A stretch of DNA of 64,000 bases from Cohnella silvisoli (GTDB lineage: Bacteria > Bacillota > Bacilli > Paenibacillales > Paenibacillaceae). The stretch spans positions 248,001 through 312,000 of the forward strand of contig NZ_JAIOAP010000004.1 of assembly GCF_021190915.1 (NCBI RefSeq), in the 5' to 3' direction. The notes under the pieces were generated by a model. It was given only the letters and a program-made list of their open reading frames with translations, searched no databases and was not told the origin of the DNA. The position numbers and the translations under genes are program-made. Below are positions 54,507-64,000 of this stretch, piece by piece (position 1 is the stretch's first letter; each line of letters opens with the position of its first letter).

Positions 54507-56375
54507 ATGAGCACCTTCTTTGCAGAACACGCCTGGCTCGTCCCGGTGTTTCCGCTCGCTGCGTTTGCAATTCTGACAGCGATGGGTAGAGGCTTAAAGA
54601 AAACCGGAGCTTGGATCGGAACGATCGCCACATTCGTTTCCTTCGTAATGTCGCTCTGTATCGCCATTGAACGTGTTTCCGGCAGCGCCCCCGACTACAG
54701 TCGTCAAATCGACTGGCTGCAAATCGGGAACTTGAGGCTGGGAGCGGGATTCGAGGTTACGAATCTTACCGCGCTTATGCTTGTGATCGTAACATTGGTT
54801 GGTTTCCTGGTTAACTTGTATTCGCAAGGATACATGAAGGACGATGAAAGAATTTCCACCTTCTTTGCATACGTCGCGCTGTTTACAAGCTCCATGCTCG
54901 GGCTAGTGTTGTCCGATAACTTGCTTACCTTCTATATTTTCTGGGAGCTCGTAGGGGTATGCTCCTTCCTGTTGGTCGGATTCTGGTTTCAGAAACCGGA
55001 AGCCAAAGCGGCCGCCAAGAAGGCGTTTATCGTAACCCGAATCGGGGATTTAGGGCTATTGATCGCTCTTCTTCTGCTGTTCTGGTACATGCCGGGACAC
55101 GCGCTCGACTTTACGACTATTCATAATGTATTCGACACGCAAGGTGGGGCTATTTCCACGGGAATCACAACCCTTATCGCGTTGTTGATATTCCTTGGAG
55201 CGGTCGGTAAATCCGGTCAATTCCCGCTGCATGTGTGGCTTCCGGACGCGATGGAAGGTCCGACGCCGATCAGCGCTTTGATCCATGCGGCAACGATGGT
55301 CGCAGCCGGCGTATTCCTTGTCGCGCGGACATTCGATATTTTCGAAGCATCCCAAGCCGCGATGAATACGGTCGCGATCATAGGAGCGTTCACCGCGATT
55401 TTCGCCGCTTCTATCGGATTGGCACAAAATGATATCAAGCGGATATTAGCTTACTCGACCGTCAGCCAACTGGGCTACATGATGCTGGCTCTCGGAGTCG
55501 ACAACATGCCTGCGGCCATGTTTCACCTGTTCACCCATGCGTTCTTCAAAGCTTTATTATTCCTCGGAGCCGGAAGCGTCATTCATAGCGTGCATACGCA
55601 GGACATTCGCGAAATGGGCGGCTTGGGACGCAAAATGAAGATTACCGCATGGACTTTCGGAATTGGAGCGCTAGCATTGTCCGGTATTCCGCCGTTCTCG
55701 GGCTTCTGGTCCAAGGACGCGATCCTGACTGCCGCGCTTGATAAGCAACCTATACTATTCGTAGTCGGCGTGGTCGCAGCATTCTTCACTGCCCTGTATA
55801 TGGCTAGATTGTTTTTCTTGGTGTTCGTGGGCAAGCCTCGCGAAGGTCAACATGCGAAGGAATCCTCTTCGGTCATGACCATTCCGTTAATCGTACTGGC
55901 GGTTCTGGCTACCGTTGCGGGATTCGTGGAAACTCCATTTAATGGATGGTTCGGACAATGGCTGACGGGCGACGAAGGGCAGCACCATGTGAGCGGTCTG
56001 GTTATGGTCGTATCCGCAGCCGTCGGCTTGCTCGGCTTATATATCGGATGGCTCATGTACGTGAAGGGTACGATTCGCCGCGACGTCGTAACCTCTCGTA
56101 TGCCGGGACTCGTCCATTTGCTTGAACGTAAATATTATATCGATGAGTTGTATGGGATTTTGTTCGTCAAACCGCTTCAGGGTATCGGTAAAGCGTTGGA
56201 GGTTTTCGACGATTACGTCGTCGATGGCATCGTTAGATTGACGGGTTACTCCGTCTCGGCGCTTGGTCGGTTAAATTCGAGGCTGCAGAGCGGTCAAGTA
56301 CAGGCTTATGCGCTTACGGCCTTGATCGGAATCGTTATTCTGCTTCTCGCGATCGCCGGAAGGAGGTTCTGGTAA
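54507..56375 (+). CDS. nuoL: NADH-quinone oxidoreductase subunit L
   Basis: A 622-residue antiporter-like proton-pumping subunit with the long lateral helix at its C-terminus. Key helices are FYIFWELVGVCSFLLVGFWF and GKSGQFPLHVWLPDAMEGPTPISALIHAATMVAAGVF, containing the pumping Glu and Lys. GAGGAGG is five bases upstream of the ATG. Confidence 0.97.
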   Translation: MSTFFAEHAWLVPVFPLAAFAILTAMGRGLKKTGAWIGTIATFVSFVMSLCIAIERVSGSAPDYSRQIDWLQIGNLRLGAGFEVTNLTALMLVIVTLVGFLVNLYSQGYMKDDERISTFFAYVALFTSSMLGLVLSDNLLTFYIFWELVGVCSFLLVGFWFQKPEAKAAAKKAFIVTRIGDLGLLIALLLLFWYMPGHALDFTTIHNVFDTQGGAISTGITTLIALLIFLGAVGKSGQFPLHVWLPDAMEGPTPISALIHAATMVAAGVFLVARTFDIFEASQAAMNTVAIIGAFTAIFAASIGLAQNDIKRILAYSTVSQLGYMMLALGVDNMPAAMFHLFTHAFFKALLFLGAGSVIHSVHTQDIREMGGLGRKMKITAWTFGIGALALSGIPPFSGFWSKDAILTAALDKQPILFVVGVVAAFFTALYMARLFFLVFVGKPREGQHAKESSSVMTIPLIVLAVLATVAGFVETPFNGWFGQWLTGDEGQHHVSGLVMVVSAAVGLLGLYIGWLMYVKGTIRRDVVTSRMPGLVHLLERKYYIDELYGILFVKPLQGIGKALEVFDDYVVDGIVRLTGYSVSALGRLNSRLQSGQVQAYALTALIGIVILLLAIAGRRFW

Positions 56376-57997
56376 TGCTGGATAACCTGCCGGTATTGTC
56401 GCTTATCGCATTTACCCCGCTGATCGGAGCGCTAATCGTACTGCTGCTTCCAAGCGCGCGCAGCCAGTGGCTGCGGATCGCGGCTATCATCTTTACTTTG
56501 ATCCCGCTCGTTTTAACCGTATGGTTGTTCGTTTGCTATCAACCATCGATTGGCGGAGGCGTATTTACCGAACATTCAACGTGGTTATCGATCCCTCTGA
56601 ACAAGGAAGGATTCAAAGAAGGAATCCTCTCGATTAAGCTGGGTTTCGATTATCACATGGCGGTTGATGGCATATCGATGCCGCTGCTGCTCTTAACGAG
56701 CATCATCTCGACGATGGCGGTACTTGCTTCCGTACATATTCGTAAAAGGTGGAAAACGTATTACGCGTTATTCCTTCTGCTGCTAACCGGAATTTACGGC
56801 GTTTTTCTGGCGCGCGACTTGATTTTGTTTTTCATCTTCTTCGAAGTAACGCTTATTCCGATGTTTTTCCTAATAGGGATATGGGGGTATTTCGGGCGGG
56901 AAAAAGCCGCTACCCGGTTCCTCATCTACAACGGACTCGGATCGGCTGCTATGCTGCTCTCGTTCCTAATTTTAATTGCAACGCTAGGGTTCTCTTCGGT
57001 GGATGGAGCCAACGGGTCTAGCTTGCTGTTCAGCGGCAATTACGATGTGCTGCTAAGCAACTTGACGAATCCGAATGTGCTCGCCAACATGGATACGGAA
57101 CAAGCCAGATATTTCGGGATTTACCTCTCGGACAATATGAAGTGGGCTGCCTTTATTCTTCTGCTTGTCGCCTTCGGAATCAAGGTGCCTATATTCCCGT
57201 TCCACACTTGGATGCTCAAGGTGCATACGGAGGCTCCGCCGCCTATCGTCATGATTCACTCCGGAATATTGCTTAAGATGGGTGTCTACGGTCTTATTCG
57301 TTTCGCCGTATTCCTCTTTCCCGAGCAAATACAATCGTGGTCGACAGTATTAGCGGTGCTTGGGGTCATCAACATTTTGTATGGCGGCATACTTGCCTGC
57401 GTGCAACGGGAATTCAAGCTCGTGCTAGCCTACTCGAGCATTAGTCATATGGGTATTGTGCTGCTTGGGATCGCGTCGCTTGAGGAAGTTGGTTTGCAAG
57501 GAGCGATCTATCAATCCGTCTCGCACGGTTTAATCTCCGCGCTGCTGTTCCTCATCGTAGGGAGCTTGTACGAACGCACGAATACAACGCGACTGGATGA
57601 ACTGGGCGGGTTGGCTAAGACAGTACCGTTCATGTCGGGCATTCTCCTGATCGGGGGACTTGCTTCTCTGGGACTGCCGGGCTTATCGGGTTTCATTGGG
57701 GAATTCTTGTCGTTCCTTGGATTGTTCGGATCGATGAAATGGATAACCGCAATCGGAGCGTTAGGTATTCTGCTTGCCGCCGTCTACGTGCTGAGAAGCA
57801 TTCTTAATATTACGTTCGGATCAATGCCGGAATCATTCGCGGGGATGAAAGACGCTCGTTTCATAGAAGCGTTGCCGATGATTATTCTCACTGCGCTCAT
57901 CGTTCTGCTTGGCGTATACCCTTCCATAATGACGGACCTCATGCAGCATGGCTTCACTGGTTTGCTCGAACAACTTCAAACGAGGATGGGGGGATAA
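56375..57997 (+). CDS. nuoM: NADH-quinone oxidoreductase subunit M
   Basis: A 540-residue antiporter-like subunit. Characteristic parts are LILFFIFFEVTLIPMFFLIGIWG and FGIKVPIFPFHTWMLKVHTEAPPPIVMIHSGILLKMGVYG. Overlaps nuoL by one base (TAATG). Confidence 0.97.
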   Translation: MLDNLPVLSLIAFTPLIGALIVLLLPSARSQWLRIAAIIFTLIPLVLTVWLFVCYQPSIGGGVFTEHSTWLSIPLNKEGFKEGILSIKLGFDYHMAVDGISMPLLLLTSIISTMAVLASVHIRKRWKTYYALFLLLLTGIYGVFLARDLILFFIFFEVTLIPMFFLIGIWGYFGREKAATRFLIYNGLGSAAMLLSFLILIATLGFSSVDGANGSSLLFSGNYDVLLSNLTNPNVLANMDTEQARYFGIYLSDNMKWAAFILLLVAFGIKVPIFPFHTWMLKVHTEAPPPIVMIHSGILLKMGVYGLIRFAVFLFPEQIQSWSTVLAVLGVINILYGGILACVQREFKLVLAYSSISHMGIVLLGIASLEEVGLQGAIYQSVSHGLISALLFLIVGSLYERTNTTRLDELGGLAKTVPFMSGILLIGGLASLGLPGLSGFIGEFLSFLGLFGSMKWITAIGALGILLAAVYVLRSILNITFGSMPESFAGMKDARFIEALPMIILTALIVLLGVYPSIMTDLMQHGFTGLLEQLQTRMGG

Positions 57998-57998
57998 C

Positions 57999-59546
57999 AT
58001 GCCTGCTTTGCAGACTTTAACGTGGAGCGATACGTGGTACCTTGCCCCTGAGATCGTGTTGTCGATTGCCGCCATCTTGCTTGCTGTAGTGGATCTATTT
58101 CTACCTAAGCGCATTAATCGAGATGTTATTGGCTGGTTAACGCTAGTCGGCTTAATCGCTGCCGCCGTATTCGTTGTGCTGCAATTGCTGTCGCTAGGCA
58201 GCGGGGCTCCAACGGATAGTTCGCCTGGTGCTTACAACTTGTTAGCCGGAAGCTATCGTATCGATGACTTCGGCAATTTGTTGAAATTGGTATTTCTCGG
58301 CGCCTCGGCCTTTATCGTGTTTTCCTCGCTCGGTACGGTGCGAGATGAAGATGTACCGATCAAAGGTGAGTTGTATTATTTGATTCTTCCTGCCGTACTA
58401 GGAGCTATGGTTATGTCTTCCTCCGGAGACCTGATCACGTTGTTCATCGGATTGGAATTGTTAAGCATCACTTCCTACGTCTTGGTTGCCACGCGCAAAA
58501 GAAGCCGAATCTCCAGCGAAGCCGCGTTTAAGTACGTCGTTACAGGCGGAGTTGCCTCGGCGTTCATCCTGTACGGCATGTCGTTCCTGTATGGAGTGAC
58601 GGGCGGGACGAATTTGTTGGCCCTGCTTAAGGAGATTACTCCGGCGCTGGAAAATTACGAAGCGCTGCTGTACATCAGCTTCTTCCTGATGATAGCCGGG
58701 TTCGCCGTTAAACTGGCATTGGCGCCTTTCCACGCCTGGGCTGCTGACGTTTATCAAGGCGCGCCAACGCCTGTGACGGCTTTCTTGGCAGTCGTAGCCA
58801 AAGGCGCGGCATTCGCGATGCTATATCGGATTTTCATGAACACGGCCTTTTTCACGATGGGGACGGAAGGTACGATGAAGAAGGACATCTTCTTAGGTTT
58901 AACCGTCCTTGCAGCCGCCGCGATGATCGTGGGAACGGTAGGTGCGTTACGTCAACGAAACGTCAAAAGGCTGCTAGCTCTATCCGGAGTAGCAAATGCG
59001 GGTATTCTGCTTACGCCGCTCGCGCTCTCGTTGACCGAGTTTCATGCTTCTTTGTTTTCCGAGTTTCTCTATTTCTTGATTGCTTACGCGTTCATGAACA
59101 TCGGGGCATTCTCGGTGCTGACGATCGTATCTAGAGATTCCGGTAATGAGTCGCTAACCGGGTTTGCGGGTTTGTACCATAGGGCTCCATGGACGGCGGC
59201 GGCAATGACTATTTTACTCTGTTCATTGGCGGGCCTTCCGGTAACCGGCGGATTTTTCGGAAAGCTGTTTATTCTGTTCGGAACGGTGCAAACTCATACT
59301 TATTGGCTAAGCGCTATTCTTCTCGTGACGACTGTTGTCTCTTACGCGGTATACTTCGCGTTTATCCGTCAAATGTATATGCGAAGCGGTGCGTTAGATT
59401 CAGGATTGCGCATGTCGGCACCGGCTGCGATTACGATATGGATTTGTACGCTTGCAACGCTCGCGCTCGGGTTCCTGCCTATGCCGATCTTGGATTGGAT
59501 CGATCAGATTTTCTCCATTCCGACGGATTTATTGTTACGGGGATAA
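57999..59546 (+). CDS. nuoN: NADH-quinone oxidoreductase subunit N
   Basis: A 515-residue antiporter-like subunit, last of the operon. Characteristic parts are ITLFIGLELLSITSYVLVATRK and KLALAPFHAWAADVYQGAPTPVTAFLAVVAKGAAF. The ATG at 57999 follows ATGGGGGGATAAC and is one base after the nuoM stop. No clear terminator follows; a second, shadow frame overlaps its 3' end. Confidence 0.96.
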   Translation: MPALQTLTWSDTWYLAPEIVLSIAAILLAVVDLFLPKRINRDVIGWLTLVGLIAAAVFVVLQLLSLGSGAPTDSSPGAYNLLAGSYRIDDFGNLLKLVFLGASAFIVFSSLGTVRDEDVPIKGELYYLILPAVLGAMVMSSSGDLITLFIGLELLSITSYVLVATRKRSRISSEAAFKYVVTGGVASAFILYGMSFLYGVTGGTNLLALLKEITPALENYEALLYISFFLMIAGFAVKLALAPFHAWAADVYQGAPTPVTAFLAVVAKGAAFAMLYRIFMNTAFFTMGTEGTMKKDIFLGLTVLAAAAMIVGTVGALRQRNVKRLLALSGVANAGILLTPLALSLTEFHASLFSEFLYFLIAYAFMNIGAFSVLTIVSRDSGNESLTGFAGLYHRAPWTAAAMTILLCSLAGLPVTGGFFGKLFILFGTVQTHTYWLSAILLVTTVVSYAVYFAFIRQMYMRSGALDSGLRMSAPAAITIWICTLATLALGFLPMPILDWIDQIFSIPTDLLLRG

Positions 59547-59761
59547 AGAGATTAGAACAGAACATGCAGGGGCCGTTCTCAAGTCATCTTTCTTGGGGAC
59601 GGTCCCTTCTGATGCTTAGAGAAAGAGGAGACCTTAGAATCGTTGTTTTTCGTCAAATTGCGACCAAAGACCCGATTTCATTGAAGGAAGAAGGGAATCG
59701 CTGTCGAAAATCGAAAAGTTTACTACATAGGCTCTACGAATTGTTTAAGGTTGTGGTATGC

Positions 59762-61792
59762 GTGTTTACAAAGCATTACCTAGTAACGATATCGACGATT
59801 GTTTTTGCAACGGCTTTGCTTGCTCCTGCTCGATTGGCGCAAGCAGCAGAATCTTCTCCCGCTGCCCAATTTGCCCCTGCCAACAGTCCTGCCCCGGCTT
59901 TCCTGAAGACGTTAGGCATACCGGAGGCTTGGAGTTTGCTCAGCAATGATGTCACGTCGACAATTGCTATCGTGGATACGGGGGTTGATCTCAATAACCC
60001 TGAGATTAAGCCGTACTTGCTTGAGGGAAAGAACTTGGTCAACGACCGTAAATCGCCTCAGGACGATAATGGGCATGGAACTGCGGTAGCTGGAATTATA
60101 GCTGCCGTTGCGAAAGCGGGGGAATCCTCGTCAGGAACGGGCCGGTGGAAAGGACGGTTTCTCCCGATTAAGGCACTGGATCAATACGGCTCCGGTGATG
60201 AAGAGAAACTGACGCAAGGCATCCGGTATGCCATAGAGCAAGGTGCGGACATTATTGTCCTTTCTCTTGGATTAAGACGCGATGCGCCAAACTTAAGGGA
60301 TGCCGTTGCCTTCGCGGAAAGCAAAGGCGTTCTGCTCATTGCCGCGAGCGGCAACGACGCAGCCGTTTTCGGTCCGAGAGCGGCTGTTCAGTACCCGGCT
60401 GCTTATCCAACCGTAATTGCGGTTGCGGGTTCCGAGGGAGGCAAACCGGTTTCTCAATCGACACCGGGACCTGAGATTGACCTGAGCGCAGCATGGCGGG
60501 TTCAAACCTTGGCATTGGGCGGCGGGGTGGTCGAGATGGAAGGCACGTCGATGGGAGCTCCGCAAGTGGCTGCCGTTGCGGCGATGCTCAAGGCCGAACA
60601 TCCGGATTGGAAGCCGATTCGTCTGCGCGAAGCTTTGAGGAGGACCGCTATATCCACCGGGACGGACGTTTGGAACGTGAATGCGGGATACGGTTTAGTT
60701 TCTGCGAATAAGGCAATTCAAGCGGATTCGACTGTAGATTGGAGGGAACCTAACGATACAAGGGCGAAAGCGGCCGAATTTCCGTTAGGCAAAGAGGTAT
60801 CGGGTACTTGGGGGAGCTTGGGCGATAATGACTGGTTTACTTTCGAAGTCCCGTACGACGGTATTTATAGCCTGAGCGGCGATGAGGCACGGTTTACTTT
60901 ATACAGTAAGGATGGACTCGTAGAACCCCGTTCAGTGTCGACTGCACGAGTCGGATTTCTCAAGCAATGGCCCGTCAAAAAAGGGCGTTATTGGTTGCAG
61001 TCCCTCAGTTCGGGAGCCACAGCTTCGGATCCCGACGGGTATCGATTCGTTTCTCAATTCATGATGAGTCCGGATGCAAGGGAGCCTAACGACAGCGCCG
61101 CATCCGCGTTTACGCTTCCTGCTCGCACTCAACAATGGATTGGAAGCTTTCATCGGCTTGGCGATTTGGATTGGGTGGTCGTGACATTGCCTAAACCTGG
61201 ACTTCTGCGTTTAACGGTTTCAACCGATACTTCTCGGATCGATCCCGAGATTTTGGTGCAGCCGGCAGGCGGATCCGTGATTATCGTGGATGAACGGGGT
61301 GACGGGGGCACCGAGCAGTGGGTTCTCAAGTACGCAAAAGCGGGCAAATATTACTTTCGCATCGCAAATGCGGTTTCGGCAAAGCCGGAAGCGGTAATCG
61401 GGACGTATGCCGCCACTCTGGAATATATTACCGAGAAAGAAGATCCGTATGAGCCGAATGATGGTCCGCTAACGTCCACACCGCTTTCACCCGATAAAGT
61501 TTACAACGGGTTAATAAATACGAACAAAGATGAAGATTGGTATCGGTTTACCCTCACGAAGACACGCAAAGTTAAATTGTCTGTTGGATACATTCCCGAT
61601 TCAATGAGATTAAATGTTGAATTGAGGAACAAAAAGCTGCAAACCCTAAAGAAATGGAGTAACGGTGAAGGGCGGAAAACGCTGCTAGGGGAAAAAATAT
61701 TGTTGCCCGGCACTTATTATGTCGCCATAACCGCAGACCGGTATAACCGGAATCAGACTTATGGGTTGAGAATGCTGTTAACAGACAGTTAA
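59762..61792 (+). CDS. Secreted S8 (subtilisin-like) serine protease with three PPC-type modules
   Basis: A 676-residue secreted protease. The signal peptide (about residues 1-28, ending RLAQA) is followed by the peptidase domain with catalytic D72 (IVDTGVD), H105 (NGHGTAVAG), oxyanion N198 (AASGND) and S263 (GTSMGAP). Three C-terminal modules begin with EPND at residues 329, 441 and 564 and contain DNDW, DLDW and DEDW, as in bacterial pre-peptidase C-terminal domains. The start is uncertain: GTG at 59762 with AAGG 11 bases upstream is chosen because it gives a proper signal peptide. The frame is open back into nuoN. It may be cotranscribed from a promoter not identified here. Confidence 0.87.
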   Translation: MFTKHYLVTISTIVFATALLAPARLAQAAESSPAAQFAPANSPAPAFLKTLGIPEAWSLLSNDVTSTIAIVDTGVDLNNPEIKPYLLEGKNLVNDRKSPQDDNGHGTAVAGIIAAVAKAGESSSGTGRWKGRFLPIKALDQYGSGDEEKLTQGIRYAIEQGADIIVLSLGLRRDAPNLRDAVAFAESKGVLLIAASGNDAAVFGPRAAVQYPAAYPTVIAVAGSEGGKPVSQSTPGPEIDLSAAWRVQTLALGGGVVEMEGTSMGAPQVAAVAAMLKAEHPDWKPIRLREALRRTAISTGTDVWNVNAGYGLVSANKAIQADSTVDWREPNDTRAKAAEFPLGKEVSGTWGSLGDNDWFTFEVPYDGIYSLSGDEARFTLYSKDGLVEPRSVSTARVGFLKQWPVKKGRYWLQSLSSGATASDPDGYRFVSQFMMSPDAREPNDSAASAFTLPARTQQWIGSFHRLGDLDWVVVTLPKPGLLRLTVSTDTSRIDPEILVQPAGGSVIIVDERGDGGTEQWVLKYAKAGKYYFRIANAVSAKPEAVIGTYAATLEYITEKEDPYEPNDGPLTSTPLSPDKVYNGLINTNKDEDWYRFTLTKTRKVKLSVGYIPDSMRLNVELRNKKLQTLKKWSNGEGRKTLLGEKILLPGTYYVAITADRYNRNQTYGLRMLLTDS

Positions 61793-61848
61793 AACGGGGT
61801 ACGTTGTATTCGAAGGGCATAGTTGCTTCAAGCGGGAGGATGTCCGGG

Positions 61849-62109
61849 ATGGGGGACGACACGGGGGTATTCGAATTAGCCGGCTGGAATGGATTATTTT
61901 CCATTTTCGTCACCTTGGGTTGCGTGGGTATTGCTTGGTTCGTTTTGCAGGAAATTAATTTCGACAGAATCGTACGCCATCCTCGAAGTCCGCGCGCCAG
62001 AGTGCTGCAATTGTTAATCGCGATTGGATTAGGACATTTAACGGCACGATTCGTACTCGATTATTGGACGTGGGTAGGCACGCTTAAGTGGCTGCTCAGC
62101 ACGGGATAA
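61849..62109 (+). CDS. DUF1146 family small membrane protein (YwzB-like)
   Basis: An 86-residue protein with two membrane helices (FSIFVTLGCVGIAWFVLQ and QLLIAIGLGHLTARFVLDYW) separated by a basic loop (FDRIVRHPRSPRARV). This is the DUF1146/YwzB pattern; such a gene sits between atpC and murA in Bacillus relatives. GGGAGG is nine bases before the ATG at 61849; an upstream TTG is unlikely. Function unknown. Confidence 0.85.
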   Translation: MGDDTGVFELAGWNGLFSIFVTLGCVGIAWFVLQEINFDRIVRHPRSPRARVLQLLIAIGLGHLTARFVLDYWTWVGTLKWLLSTG

Positions 62110-62338
62110 TCTAAATTCGCATAACGATGAGTTGGAATGATAACAATGGGTAATAGTGTACAATGAGTAGAAATTTATCGAATATTTGATGAACGATGTC
62201 GAAATAAAACGTCTAATCGCCAGAAAATGCCGCTTGTGCCAATCATGGCCGGATGGTATGATGAAATTTGGGTTTTTCGGGGTTGGGTAGAAAATGACAG
62301 CTTCGGAATGAATCTATAACGCGCGGAGGGAACCACCC

Positions 62339-63724
62339 ATGAGCAAAATCATCGTCCGCGGCGGACGTACCCTATCGGGAACAGTCCGCGTGCACGGCGC
62401 CAAAAATTCCGTCCTTCCGATCCTGGCAGCTGCCTTACTGGCAGAAGATGGATCCAGCGTCATTCATGACGTTCCCGCCCTGGACGATGTAAAGAACATC
62501 CTGCAAGTGCTCGCGGCTTTGGGGGTTTACGCGCAGCAAAGTGACGGTAGTGTCCGGTTACAAGCTGATTCGCTGACTTCTTGCGAAGCGCCTTATGAGT
62601 TGGTAAGAAAGATGCGAGCTTCGTTCTTGGTTATGGGACCATTGCTGGCCCGTTTGGGTAAAGTGAGAATTTCTCTTCCCGGCGGCTGCGCGATTGGAAC
62701 GCGTCCCATCGACCAGCATTTGAAAGGGTTTGAAGCAATGGGAGCGGAGATCGGATTCGGTCAAGGCACCATTGAAGCCAGCGTAGAAGGTAAATTACGC
62801 GGTGCGAGAATTTATTTGGACATTGCCAGCGTCGGTGCCACAGAGAACATTATGATGGCTGCCACGACAGCGATTGGAACGACTGTAATCGAAAATGCGG
62901 CCAAAGAACCGGAAATCGTAGATCTCGCTAACTTCCTCAACGCAATGGGGGCCAGAGTCCGCGGCGCGGGTACCGGAGTGATCCGCATCGAAGGCGTAGA
63001 GCGGCTGCGGGGCGTAGAGCATCACGTAATCCCCGACCGGGTCGAAGCAGGTACTTATATGATTGCCGCCGCCATCTCGGGCGGAGACGTGTATGTAGAA
63101 GGGGCTATCCGCGATCATCTCGGCCCGATCGTTGCCAAGCTGGAGGAAATGGGCGTTGTCGTCGATTGCGACGAGAACGGCATTCGGGTAATTGCCAAAC
63201 ATCCGCTTCGCGCGGTCGATGTCAAGACATTGCCTTACCCAGGGTTTCCAACCGACATGCAAGCGCAGATGATGACGCTTCTGCTCGTTGCGGACGGAAC
63301 GAGTATCGTTACGGAAACGGTGTTCGAGAATCGGTTCATGCATGTCGATGAATTGATTAAGATGGGTGCCGAGATTAAAGTAGACGGGCGTACGGCCATT
63401 GTAACCGGCGGTACGAAGCTGTCTGGAGCAAGCGTATGCGCGACCGACCTAAGAGCGGGAGCCGCCCTGATTTGCGCCGCTCTGGCCGCGGATGGAAACA
63501 CGGAGGTAAGCGGAATTCATCACATTGAACGCGGCTACATGAACATTGTGAGCAAGTTGGCCGCGCTTGGTGCAGACGTTTACCGTGCGCCTTCGCCGGA
63601 AGATGTGTTGGAGGAATCGGAGCAAGCGTCCTTGCAGCCAGCCAAACTTCTGCAGCAGATGGAGCAACGTGCAGCGGCGACATCGGAAGTCGTTATTCGT
63701 AAAATTCAACCGACGCTTGCTTAA
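62339..63724 (+). CDS. murA: UDP-N-acetylglucosamine 1-carboxyvinyltransferase
   Basis: A 461-residue enolpyruvyl transferase catalysing the first committed step of peptidoglycan synthesis. The catalytic cysteine, target of fosfomycin, is C117 in [13 protein letters not shown]. The start [30 protein letters not shown] is diagnostic. The C-terminus extends about 35-40 residues beyond a typical MurA, with a Gln/Glu-rich helical tail ([24 protein letters not shown]). GGAGGG lies before the ATG. The 229 bases upstream contain no recognised gene. Confidence 0.96.
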   Translation: MSKIIVRGGRTLSGTVRVHGAKNSVLPILAAALLAEDGSSVIHDVPALDDVKNILQVLAALGVYAQQSDGSVRLQADSLTSCEAPYELVRKMRASFLVMGPLLARLGKVRISLPGGCAIGTRPIDQHLKGFEAMGAEIGFGQGTIEASVEGKLRGARIYLDIASVGATENIMMAATTAIGTTVIENAAKEPEIVDLANFLNAMGARVRGAGTGVIRIEGVERLRGVEHHVIPDRVEAGTYMIAAAISGGDVYVEGAIRDHLGPIVAKLEEMGVVVDCDENGIRVIAKHPLRAVDVKTLPYPGFPTDMQAQMMTLLLVADGTSIVTETVFENRFMHVDELIKMGAEIKVDGRTAIVTGGTKLSGASVCATDLRAGAALICAALAADGNTEVSGIHHIERGYMNIVSKLAALGADVYRAPSPEDVLEESEQASLQPAKLLQQMEQRAAATSEVVIRKIQPTLA

Positions 63725-63808
63725 GTCTTGACGGACCAGTCCTACGCGGTAACTTACATTGATGAATGCAACTTGTTCTTATACTTAGATAATAGTAACG
63801 AAACTCAA

Positions 63809-63838
63809 GTCCCTCTGCCTTCTAGGCGGGGGGATTTT
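63809..63838 (+). terminator. Probable terminator of murA
   Basis: AGTCCCTCTGCC pairs imperfectly with GGCGGGGGGATT around TTCTA, followed by TTTT. Confidence 0.7.
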
Positions 63839-64000
63839 CCTCGTTCGGTTCTACGGAGATTATACCAAACGTGTGTTCTTATTTAAAGTACTATTTTGCA
63901 ACGGTTCTACCTTCTCTGACTCTCGCATATTTTGAAAGCATCGGTCGGCCGAGGTTATTCGTAGAAGAATGACGATGCTTCCGAAATCGGTATAGGCAGA
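63839..64000. other. No gene seen to the window end
   Basis: No start codon with a ribosome-binding site or long frame is present. In Bacillus relatives spoIID follows murA, so this may be the leader of that gene, but nothing here proves it. Confidence 0.3.

Noticed and set aside
59189-59761. Upstream extension of the S8 protease frame inside nuoN
   Set aside because: The extension overlaps a well-conserved nuoN coding region in another frame and would bury the signal peptide.

Overview
The window looks like a chromosome segment of an endospore-forming Gram-positive of the Paenibacillaceae; Paenibacillus or Cohnella is my best guess. The reasons are the spoIIR gene, the Bacillus-like order prfA-prmC ... 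spoIIR-tsaC-mntP-ywlE-rpiB-ywlG-glyA ... upp ... atp, strong AGGAGG ribosome-binding sites with many GTG and TTG starts, Firmicutes riboswitch classes, and an 11-gene nuo operon of the type seen in Paenibacillus and the Bacillus cereus group. No rRNA, tRNA, CRISPR array, transposase or prophage gene was recognised.

Layout. 1-1.7 kb: end of a haem-copper quinol oxidase operon (subunits I, III, IV). 1.8-2.7 kb: a CDF metal exporter whose leader carries a terminator-like hairpin. 3-6.4 kb: a three-gene operon (circularly permuted ATP-grasp, alpha-E, transglutaminase) of unproven function. 6.5-7.0 kb: ten tandem 51-bp repeats. 7.25-8.8 kb: a guanine-class purine riboswitch with apparent ON architecture before a COG2509 flavoprotein. 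8.85-13.5 kb: YeiH exporter with divergent LysR regulator, FrnE-like thiol oxidoreductase, aldo/keto reductase, Rrf2 regulator and thioredoxin. 13.6-16.4 kb: TetR regulator and YhgE/Pip membrane protein sharing an upstream motif. 16.5-18.7 kb: c-di-AMP riboswitch and the KimA potassium importer. 18.7-24.8 kb: lipoproteins, a membrane-anchored molybdopterin oxidoreductase, YchF and a secreted stalk-domain protein. 25-41 kb: the translation, sporulation and one-carbon block, including a ZTP riboswitch before rpiB-ywlG-glyA. This block is interrupted by a heptad-repeat protein, a LysR/threonine synthase pair and a chemoreceptor, and later by a small Sm-like protein and an S-layer homology remnant. 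40.7-41.0 kb: four 52-bp repeats. 41.3-48.6 kb: complete F1Fo ATP synthase operon (ZIBEFHAGDC). 48.7 kb: Dps. 49.3-59.5 kb: nuoABCDHIJKLMN without nuoEFG. 59.7-63.7 kb: S8 protease with three PPC modules, a DUF1146 protein and murA.

Taken together the window holds much of an aerobic energy chain (complex-I-like proton pump, terminal quinol oxidase, ATP synthase) and several small-molecule-sensing RNAs controlling purine, folate/one-carbon and potassium physiology. No obviously new defence or mobile system was found. The least explained items are the ON-type guanine riboswitch with its flavoprotein, the metal-exporter leader hairpin, the ATP-grasp operon and the two tandem-repeat arrays.
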